The notes below the pieces were generated by a model. The model searched no databases. It was not told the DNA's origin and saw nothing but the letters and a program-made list of their open reading frames with translations. Of a stretch of DNA of 64,000 nucleotides, positions 56,721 to 64,000 are shown one piece after another. Within the stretch, counting starts at the first letter, position 1; every line of letters starts with the position of its first letter. The translations under genes and the position numbers were made by a program. The stretch covers positions 59,667,901 to 59,731,900 of the forward strand of contig OY754465.1 in the NCBI GenBank assembly GCA_963575645.1, in the 5' to 3' direction. Source of the stretch: Xanthostigma xanthostigma. Its lineage: Eukaryota; Arthropoda; Insecta; Raphidioptera; Raphidiidae.

Positions 56721-56880
56721 ATTTTATTTAATTTACAAAAACAAAACCAATAATAAATTTTTTAGTTGTCGATGTCAGTAGAGCAAGCAATTATCTGTAA
56801 AATGATATATAATTTATGTGGAGAAATTGTGTGTTTTTTTCTAAAAAGGGAGGCAAACATCTTTAACCTTAGCGTATTAA

Positions 56881-57625
56881 TATACAGATTGTATCAAATC
56901 AAAACGGTCTATAGAACATTCTGTGTGTAAGACAGAGACGATATATAAAGCAGTAAGTAAGAATGAGATAAATGATCGCTAATAGTTACTGTGGTTACGT
57001 AAATAAATAATTACGTACACTGAAAATCTTTTTACCAATTTATCAATTAAAACAACTAAACTGAAATGTTAATTCTTCAAGTAAATAAAATTGTCAAAAA
57101 ATGTTAATTCATATTAGATTAATTTATATCTGGTACAAAAGTTTTAACAATACTTTTAATAATTAATTTATTAAATGTTCAAAAAGACCTTCACGTTCTG
57201 CCAAACAATATCCTAATCGATTATAAATATTTTCCCTCACATTGGCTAACATATCATGGTCAACGGACTGACATGCATTGGAAATCTCTATTTTCAATTC
57301 GTTCAAATTATTAGCTCTATTTTCTTGAAAGCCATAAATTTTGTATTTCACAAATCCCCATAATTTAATTATTTGGATTTTTTCCCAAAAAGTATAAATA
57401 CATAGTCATTTTATCAATAATTTCACTAGTGAATACTGACATTTGATAAAATTGTGATTTTTACTGTAGAAAACAATGACGATACTATCAGATTGTATAA
57501 CCACAGTAACTATTAGCGATCATTTATCTCATTCTTACTTACTGCTTTAGTGCTTTATATAATATCGTCTCTGTCTTACACACAGAATGTTCTATGGACC
57601 GTTTTGATTTGATACAATCTGTATA
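56881..57625 (-). mobile_element. Deleted mariner/Tc1-type element with TIRs of about 125 bp
   Basis: TATACAGATTGTATCAAATC and AAAACGGTCTATAGAACATT continue as a left arm to about 57003. The right arm (57494-57625) is its complement, with CAGTAAGTAAGAATGAGATA and ATGATCGCTAATAGTTACTG. TA borders both ends. The interior of about 490 bp keeps only the transposase C-terminus (57163-57363, minus). The rest of the gene is gone, so it can only move with help in trans. Confidence 0.8.
57163..57363 (-). pseudogene. C-terminal remnant of a DDE (mariner/Tc1-like) transposase
   Basis: Conceptual translation on the minus strand begins WGFVKYKIYGFQ and has NLNELKIEIS, CQSVDHDMLANVRENIYNRL and then GYCLAEREGLFEHL before the stop at 57163. 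The 'LKxxI…I…ML.NV…R…C….G.HFEHL' pattern is the C-terminal tail common in insect mariner/Tc-like transposases. The catalytic DDE residues would lie upstream and are missing: sequence beyond 57363 is quickly closed by stops. Length is about 66 residues against roughly 350 for a full protein. Confidence 0.75.
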
Positions 57626-58242
57626 TGATTTAAGGGTGTCCCGCTGTGAAAGAAAAAAATTATTCATATTTTCATTTTTGATCATTTAACATTTCATAAC
57701 TATATACTATTATAACATGTGTTTAAGTTTAAAACAATAATAATAATTTAAGGGTGTCCCGCTCTGACAAATGAAAATAAGTGGTCATACGTTAACCATT
57801 TTCCACTTGTGTAGTTGGAATGGTAAAAGCAATTTCTACAAGGAATCGATTCGTGTAACTCAAATTTTCGTATTGTTAATATAACTGAAAATGACACAAT
57901 AACCACATCCTTCTGTTTCCTGACCTCCTGGTCCTGAGTGCAATGCACCCTTGTCGGCTGCCGTCTAGACTAGGGAGACTTGTGTTTTTACCATTTTGTA
58001 TATCGACAAGTTTGCTTTTTATTCGAAAAACTATTATTTCAGTCGTTTATGAAAACTATTATCTTTCTGAAGTATAATTTCGGGAAATTTGAAATTAGTC
58101 CACATGCTATTTGTCAACCTTGAGAGTTATTTATATTTATAAATCCTGTTTCCAGATTCTAATTTTAGAACTGATGAAAGTATCAATTACAATTTCAGTT
58201 TATTTTTAAAAATACGTTTAAAATATGCACCGATACTATTAT
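57626..58242. other. Non-coding stretch
   Basis: TTTAAGGGTGTCCCGCT appears twice in direct order (57630 and 57749), possibly from a decayed repeat also seen near 55575. No gene is seen. Confidence 0.4.
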
Positions 58243-58672
58243 GCTGGGTTGCAGAAAGGATTGTCAAAAAATTTGATTTGACAATGACCTTAGATTGTGA
58301 TCACATAATTACAGTTTCCATACATCAGGAGCAGTCTAATGTTGTAATCAAACTCCCTGTCATCCAGGACATTAGATGGTACTCGCACAAAAACAAATGA
58401 TTGTACTACATAGAAAATATCGCTTTCCAAGCTAAATTTTGATCAAAATACGTAAAAAAAAAGTTGTTTCGAAGTGGAAACTGTACAGAAAACGATGCTA
58501 AATACATGTATACACATTTTAAGAACAATATCGTTTCAATCGATCAATTATTATTTTTCGAGTAGGACCGATTTAAAACTCTACAATGCTTTTCATATGG
58601 AGAGATATGTAGGTTCACAATCTAAGGTCATTGTCAAATCAGTTTTTTGACAATCCTTTCTGCAACCCAGCA
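58243..58672. mobile_element. MITE, TGCTGGGTTGCAG family, best-preserved copy
   Basis: 430 bp with TIRs of about 58 bp: GCTGGGTTGCAGAAAGGATT, GTCAAAAAATTTGATTTGAC, AATGACCTTAGATTGTGA, mirrored at 58615-58672. The interior has AAGCTAAATTTTGATCAAAA, TTGTTTCGAAGTGGAAACTG and TTCGAGTAGGACCGATTTAA. The copies at 14491, 15453 and 55804 define the family. Superfamily undetermined. Confidence 0.9.
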
Positions 58673-58964
58673 CTAGAGTTCCACTAACCTATGGTCCTAG
58701 ACTAAGACTGATATACATTTCGCTATAAAGGAACGCGAAGGTAAAATATTTCAGGGTTAATTCATAGAATTCCATAGTATTTGGACTCTTACGACTGTCC
58801 CGATTGTCATGATCGAAATTATTAGCGAATCACAATTTTGTTTTAGCAAGATGATTATGAAAGCTTCACCGATTTTCTGCATACAGCTTTACCAATTTAC
58901 ATTAAGCAAGCTCTGTTAAAAGTGATTACTGAGCTCGATCTAAAATCTGCTGAACACGAGGCTG

Positions 58965-59375
58965 GATTTGCCGCTAGGTTCCTTGCTTATAGATTTTCCT
59001 GCTAGTTTTATAACGCTGCTTTTCTTGATCGCTATTATGTGCTCGCTTCACACGAGACGTATTTACAAGCTTGCTCTGCAGGTAGATTCGGTGCGCGCGC
59101 AGTGATAGAACGGTAACAAAAGTGCATGTTTATTGTCTCTGAACAGAACACACTATGTCATAGTGTTTGTTTGTTCAAGTCGCCCACGTGATATACTGCT
59201 TCCTGATTGGTTCTTGCTCATACCTAGCAGCGGACCTAGTAAGAAAAATAGTCCCTGTTCTAATTTTAAAACCTATTTGTGAGCCCGCAGTGACGTCATT
59301 TCCAGTTTTGTACCCAAGCCTACCGGCCAGCAGAAGTCCAAGCAGTGTTTCTAGCCTCGTGTGCAGCGGCTTTAA
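58965..59375. repeat. Dispersed repeat, copy 2 (first at 34675)
   Basis: It carries the same ordered blocks as 34675-35340, including GAGGCTGGATTTGCCGCTAG, GCTCGCTTCACACGAGACGT, TCTCTGAACAGAACACACTA, CTTCCTGATTGGTT and GCAGAAGTCCAAGCAGTG. Confidence 0.75.
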
Positions 59376-59520
59376 GCTTCGGTCACATTCCGTCAAAAAT
59401 TCGGCTTCGGGCAAAATCAGGGCAAAGGTTTTGTCGACGTTGCAAAAAAAAAAGGAATGAAAAAAATATTTTACAACTTAAACGCAACTTACGATAGTAA
59501 TACCATCGGCTTTATAGACG

Positions 59521-59742
59521 AAGAGCTGGCTACGGTGACTCGGTGCAGAGCTGAATTACAGAATAAGTATAGAAATTGCCAGAAGTGCACTGATTTTTCG
59601 CAAAATTAGCGCCTTCTGGCGGCTCTTTATCTTCCATCTAGCCTTCTGGCAATTTTTTCCCTACTTACTTGTACTATCTCCTATTATTCTGCAAATTTTC
59701 AGCTCAGTACCAAGTCACCCATTTTCTCCGTAGCCAGCTCTT
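59521..59742. mobile_element. MITE, 222 bp, inverted arms
   Basis: AAGAGCTGGCTACGG at the left is mirrored by CCGTAGCCAGCTCTT at the right. Further in, TGACTCGGT…CAGAGCTGAA, ACAGAATAA and AAATTGCCAGAAG pair with GGTACTGAGCTGAA, GCAGAATAAT and AAATTGCCAGAAG on the other strand. The middle is about 40 bp. Confidence 0.75.
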
Positions 59743-60519
59743 AACCATTAGCCGAAGGTTAGACAAAAAATCGATTTCAGGTACGGCCAAAAATCTGGTC
59801 TTCGATAGGATCAATTGCCTGCGCATGTGCATAGCGCATAAAGCTTAGTATGAGTCATTTGCTGTCTTTTAGATCAGTGACGGTATTAATGTATTAAAAT
59901 TCGTCGGCACAAATTCATCGTACGCATGAATATTTAAACGAGGCGCAGCCCTCCTGTGATGTTTTTAGAGCAGAGAATCTGGCAAACAATGTAGGTATAC
60001 TGGAAGTCAACATGCAGAACTACAATAATGTACATTATGCCGATGTGTACGTCTATATGGTCTATATACTATAAAACAGTTCCAGACGGTATCCATAGCA
60101 ACTCCCTTGCAGTTAAAGTGCAGGGATGCAAGAGGGCTGATGCAAGAGGAGACGACAGACGAGACGACGCGGGTGCAACAAGGGCGTCGCGACGCCATAT
60201 CGACCACCGCACCCTTCGCCTGCCCTTGCCACTGAATCCGTCTAGCCTAGTGCACTCGACCGACAGACGTACTCCATCTACCTACACCTATATACATACC
60301 ATAAAATGTACTGTACCTGAATACAAGCTGTTCAAACTTCAAAACAGAAAATAGATCGTCGAGCCACTATTATTTCTAAAGTGTATTAACATGAGGTGTG
60401 TTTTGGTATAAATGTATAAGGGTAGTATTTAAACGAGAGACTGTAAATTACAATTTTGGGTGACAAAAATAATCAATTTGGGTTACTGTATTACTAAATG
60501 AACGACTGACTGCTCGTGA
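59743..60519. other. Unassigned stretch with CG-rich segment 60080-60260
   Basis: The segment at 60080-60260 is richer in CG (GACGACAGACGAGACGACGC) and open on both strands. The peptides are arginine-rich with no motif, and no splice context is convincing. It might be promoter-like or an exon piece, but neither is supported. Confidence 0.35.
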
Positions 60520-61105
60520 CGAGAAAATAATAGTTGGGTGACTAAATTACTAAGTGAGCGACTAAATTACTAAGTTGTTAATAGTTAATTGTTTGAATAG
60601 AACTGCGTTTTCTAAAAAATATATATTTAATTGACTGTCAATTAAATACTTACACATTTTTTAGAAAACGCAGTTCTATTCAAACAATTAACTAGGTATT
60701 TAATTCGCATACCCCGTTATCGTTCACCCCGGAATTGTTTTTTTTAAAAACTCCACATTTGCCCCTTCCCGTTTCACTGCGAGACAATTCGCATACCCCT
60801 TTATCGTTCACCCCGGAATTACAATTCGCATACCCGTTTATCGTTCACCCCGGAATTATTTTTTTAAAAACTCCACCTTTGCCCAATTGCGTTTCACTGC
60901 GAGACAATTCGCGTACCCCTTTATCAAAAAAAGCGGTGGTTTTCAATCTTCATGAAAATGTGAGTTTTAAGTTGTAGTCTCAAAGTGAAAAAAAATAAAA
61001 AGTAAAAACAAAAGAAGATATCTGCTTCAAAATTACCGAAGGCATTCTAGTCGCTCACTTAGTAATTTAGTCGCTCACTTAGTAATTTAGTCACCCAACT
61101 ATTAT
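60520..61105. mobile_element. Composite foldback with internal hairpin and tandem repeats
   Basis: Outer arms: ATAATAGTTGGGTGACTAAA, TTACTAAGTGAGCGACTAAA at 60527-60575 mirror 61047-61107. A hairpin at 60588-60690 pairs TTGAATAGAACTGCGTTTTC with its complement. Between, 60695-60930 holds tandem units built on AATTCGCATACCCC, TTATCGTTCACCCCGGAATT, AAAAACTCCAC(A/C)TTTGCCC and GTTTCACTGCGAGACAATTC. Non-coding, probably several nested or rearranged elements. Confidence 0.6.
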
Positions 61106-61214
61106 TTTAATATCTCAAGTTATTAAAACACTGTATCTCATCATCAGTCATCAAATTTTTTTTTTATAATTCCCCGTAGCTATTTAATTTTTTTTATATG
61201 TCAACTAGTGAACC

Positions 61215-61496
61215 CATAGAGATATTAGACTAGAGTACGCGAATACGCGAATGAGCTGTGAAAGTGTCTGCAATTCAGAGAGAGAAAAGTTCCTTATCTC
61301 TATAGTAACTAATGATACAAAACAATGCTGATTTGAGTACACAAATATCTGGTTTTTTATGGGTTTTCTGTAGCGTTCTCTCTCTCAACTGAGGACATTT
61401 TCACTTATGGCAAGCATACGAACTAGCGAACTCTATTATATGGCAATCATACAAACTAGCGAACTCTAGTTACTTATATCTCTATGAGTGGACCCG
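61215..61496. mobile_element. MITE, CATAGAGATATAAG family, copy 2 (inverse orientation)
   Basis: The right end is CTCTAGTTACTTATATCTCT, ATG, with CATACGAACTAGCGAACTCT directly repeated inside. The left end CATAGAGATATTAGACTAGA is its mirror. Shared blocks with 48051-48253 (inverted) include GAGAGAG…GTTCCTTATCTCTAT and AAAACAATGCTGAT. Confidence 0.7.
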
Positions 61497-62109
61497 AAAG
61501 GCAAACGTTGTTCTGCCACAGACCTCGTTAGCAAAATATATTTCTTGAAATAAAATCTTTTATTCAGTATTCATATTATTCAAACGGTCACTTATGAATG
61601 AAACGCTCATTATATGTCATGAATATAAAAAATTATTGAATAAAAAATATATATGAGGTACTGGAAGGCTGAAAATTGGAGATTATATATGTTTTTTAAT
61701 GTGAGAAAACCAAAATAAAATATTAAAAAAATCGGACGTAAAATTAAAAAAAATTTCTGGATCTCGACAACAGCGCCATCTACCGGGTCTAACAGGTCAA
61801 GTCGTTTAGAAGGAGAAGAATTACGAACACACGGACACCGGAATCTTCTAAATATATAAAAGGAAACCGTGACTGACTGATTGACTGCTCTACCAACGCA
61901 CAGTTGAAATCACTGGACGAATTGGGTTGAAATTTGGCACACTGATATAGTTATTATATGACATAGGCATCCGGTAAGAATAGATTTTTGAAAATTCAAC
62001 CCGTATAAAGGTATAACGGGGGTTCAAAGTTTGCATGGAGAAATCACATAACACAGATGTATCAATTCGAAAATGCGCAGGATTACTCCTGTCAACAAAT
62101 AAATTATAA

Positions 62110-62516
62110 TTCAAATCTTTGATTAACGTCTGAATAGAACTCTTCAAATAAATAAAATTGTAGACCAATTTTTCTCAGACCAATATATTGACAAAAAATA
62201 AAAAAATAACAAATCAATACAACATAAGAGTTTCGATCCGGCTTTGGATCTTCTTCAGAAAATTCTAAAAAATATAAAAATTAATTAGTATTAAGATATT
62301 AATTATTATCTAATTGCACGAATGATGATGCAATTAGATAATAATTAATATCTTAAATCTTAATACTAATTAATTTTTATATTTTTTAGAATTTTCTGAA
62401 GAAGATCCAAAGCCGGATCGAAACGTCATCTTATGTTGTATTGGTTTGTTATTTTTTTAATTTTTTGTCAATATATTGGTCTGAGAAAAATTGGTCGACA
62501 ATTTTATTTATTTGAA
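62110..62516. mobile_element. Inverted-pair element with hammerhead-like core (Penelope-like candidate)
   Basis: AAATAAATTATAA flanks it at 62097-62109 and 62517-62529, a 13-bp target duplication. Two inverted arms of about 185 bp meet at TGCA-flanked DNA near 62320-62335. The left has 33-35 extra bases (TTCAAATCTTTGATTAACGT, CTGAATAGAACTC) before the arm. Each arm carries CTGAAGAAGATCCAAAGCCG, GATCGAAAC; the right one continues GTCATC. Long TSD, extra sequence at one end only and inverted terminal units resemble Penelope-like elements with inverted pseudo-LTRs, known to hold hammerhead motifs. No RT frame is present. The classification is inference. Confidence 0.65.
62396..62427 (+). ncRNA. 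Hammerhead-ribozyme-like motif
   Basis: CTGAAGA, then a GATCC…GGATC stem with a CAAAGC-type loop, then GAAACGTC. Hammerhead cores are CUGANGA, stem II, GAAA, stem III and a UH cleavage site. Here GAAAC-GUC would give a two-base stem III and a GUC site, as in dimer-forming hammerheads. One extra A precedes stem II. The left arm has the same motif inverted (62231-62258, minus) but reads GAAACTC, losing the site. Activity is untested. Confidence 0.4.
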
Positions 62517-62765
62517 AAATAAATTATAAACACGCGTTTCATGCTTTTTCAAAAACAACCCCTTCAGAGGTTGAAAAGAGGTAAATATAGTTTAAAAATC
62601 AACATGGTTGTCATTTTAAAGGTTTGCCAGGACGTTGATCACGTGATTGTCATCAATTTTGAAATTTCTTAGGGGGATCTACGTCGAGAAAGGAGTAACT
62701 CTATGCCAAATAATCATCCGTGTTTCTTCACAATCGCGTGAGAAGCCGCGGGTAATGGCTAGCTT

Positions 62766-63214
62766 TTTCATAAAGCACCAAAAGAAGTATCACTTCATAA
62801 AATCTAGTTTGATTTCCTGACTTTCACAAAGCCCCGAATAACAATGTACACACTGTACAGCTGCGATTAATACGTTGCATAGCGTGCTCTAGTATGTCTG
62901 GCTGTGTGATTCCTATATATTGCAGCTTTGTTTATGACGGTAGTACGTAGTGGTGGCCTGTGGGTATGTGTGTGTGTATGTATGAATAAAATTGCGACGC
63001 GTCAGACAGCCCCAAATACTGGAGTTCCAATTTTTGCAACCTTCCCCTTGGGGTTCTATCAAGGCGATTGGTAGATCGCCGAGTACGTGAGGCAGACGAT
63101 CTAGTAAAAAGCCTTATTTACAGGAATACAAATGAATTTTGACTTTTAATTTTTACACCGAGAGATGGTGATACTGTGCTTATTTTTAGATATTATCATC
63201 GTAGTACTAAACCT
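62766..63214. other. Non-coding stretch
   Basis: No gene is seen. A GT-rich run lies at 62965-62982, and TGGTAGATCGCCGAG near 63070 is unassigned. Confidence 0.4.
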
Positions 63215-63635
63215 TATTACCGAGCGGGGTGGCGTAGTTGCGAGAGCACTAGTTTCGCATTTGGGAAGTACCGGCAGGGGCAGATGTGGCTGGGACTTTT
63301 TCCTGCTGCCTCTCGCCGAGAAACGGTAATTCTTTCGAATCCTTTAACGGCCATCTTGTTAAGGTTTTCCGTGATTTCCCTCAATAGTTCCAGAAAAATA
63401 TCGAGATGGTTCCTTATTCAAGGCCATGGCCGATTACCTGTCAAACTCCTATGCTCAAAATCTGCCTACCCTATCTTAATGTCTTAAAATTCCTTCATTC
63501 GCCCATTGCTATTAATTAAGTGGAAGTTTAAAAATGTAGAAAATAACGGGAAGTGTGGTAGATAAAAAAATAGTAATGGTGCGAATGGCGTCTTTTACGA
63601 CAAAAAGTCGAGAAACGGACGTTAAACGCATTATT
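63215..63635 (+). mobile_element. tRNA-derived SINE
   Basis: It begins CCGAGCGGGGTGGCGTAGTT, GCGAGAGCAC, a good A-box. TCTTTCGAATCC at 63332-63343 is B-box-like but more distant than in a tRNA. The body has TTTTCCGTGATTTCCCTCAA, TTCCTTATTCAAGGCCATGG and CCGATTACCT, then a run of CCTA/CTTA motifs. This body is a well-known insect SINE type (from memory). The 3' end is near CGTTAAACGC followed by (ATT)n at 63631-63643. Confidence 0.7.
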
Positions 63636-63643
63636 ATTATTTA

Positions 63644-64000
63644 TTACTAAACCTTATTATCACAAATGGAAATTTTTGTTATTAATTTTTCTAGGGAGAG
63701 ACGGCGTTATTGCGTTAATTTTTGACATTTACTAAAACAAAAATTATTATAAAAAAAAAACAAAAATGAGCAATATACTCAAAAAAATAAACTTGAGCTT
63801 CGTGAGTGCGACAAAAATAACTGTTGTCAAACGTGAGTATAGTAAGAATAAAATTAATAGAACGAATTCATCAATCAACAACACAAAATAATAAATGTTT
63901 ATAAGTAATTACTCTTTAAAATAATTAGTTTGTTCTATTGATTTAATTCTTATTACATTCTCTTCAAGTTTACATATTTCATGTGTTTTTTTGAGAATTA
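63644..64000. other. AT-rich right edge
   Basis: No feature is seen beyond A/T homopolymers and the (ATT)n run following the SINE. Confidence 0.5.

Larger units (their letters stand above)
61852..62765 (+). repeat. Insect interspersed repeat interrupted by inverted-pair element
   Basis: It starts AATATATAAAAGGAAACCGT, GACTGACTGATTGACTGCTC, CAACGCACAGTTGAAATCAC, TGGACGAATTGGGTTGAAAT and GGCATCCGGTAAGAATAG. It resumes after 62530 with CAACCCCTTCAGAGGTTGAA and ends GAAGCCGCGGGTAATGGCTA, GC. This is a common insect repeat type (from memory). The inverted-pair element with 13-bp target duplication (62097-62529) splits it. Confidence 0.65.

Noticed and set aside
55540-57795. A large hAT element with ends at about 55542 and 57790
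   Set aside because: GTGACCATACG and GTGGTCATACG at the two places are in the same orientation, not inverted, and no 8-bp duplication was found.
60028-60354. A 108-codon plus-strand frame with arginine-rich sequence
   Set aside because: Openness is explained by CG-rich composition; both strands are open and nothing in the peptide is recognisable.
63176-63487. A 103-codon plus-strand frame
   Set aside because: It is the translation of the tRNA-derived SINE body, not a gene.

Overview
The window looks like nuclear DNA of an arthropod, most likely an insect. It is AT-rich, with large non-coding stretches packed with transposable-element debris. It also carries a ZAD-C2H2 zinc-finger gene, a class that is strongly expanded in insects. 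No bacterial or organellar gene organisation is visible. The species cannot be named from the sequence alone.

Layout. 1-8.2 kb: AT-rich DNA with a frameshifted non-LTR reverse transcriptase fragment (1879-2783), a tRNA-like SINE head and short interspersed repeats. 8.2-29 kb: almost wholly small non-autonomous elements, including foldback elements, TIR-bounded MITEs, two tandem arrays and a LINE tail with target-site duplication. 29-38 kb: a small inverted-pair element, two copies of a composite SINE with a tRNA-Lys-like module, a LINE 3' end, a probable first coding exon of an unidentified minus-strand gene (32606-32807) with a CpG-rich upstream region, and a hAT-like element built of short palindromes. 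38748-44501: a structurally complete Ty3/gypsy LTR retrotransposon whose LTRs look identical and whose 1418-codon gag-pol frame is open, hence a very recent insertion. 44.5-49 kb: more MITEs, including a hAT MITE with a perfect 8-bp target duplication. 50048-51836 (minus): the one confidently reconstructed host gene, a two-exon ZAD plus nine-finger C2H2 protein. 52-64 kb: nested repeats, a mariner/Tc1-type element deleted to its transposase C-terminus, a four-copy MITE family, a 407-bp inverted-pair element containing a hammerhead-ribozyme-like core, and a tRNA-derived SINE at the right end.

The retroelement proteins act together in one element: capsid, protease, RT, RNase H and integrase come from one polyprotein. 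The many MITEs lack coding capacity and would depend on enzymes encoded elsewhere. The zinc-finger protein is predicted to be a nuclear DNA-binding regulator; no link between it and the local elements is shown by the sequence. The points most worth following are the hammerhead-like inverted-pair family (62110-62516 and 29302-29426), the repeat-rich 3' domain of the young gypsy element, the composite SINE, and the unidentified exon at 32.6 kb.
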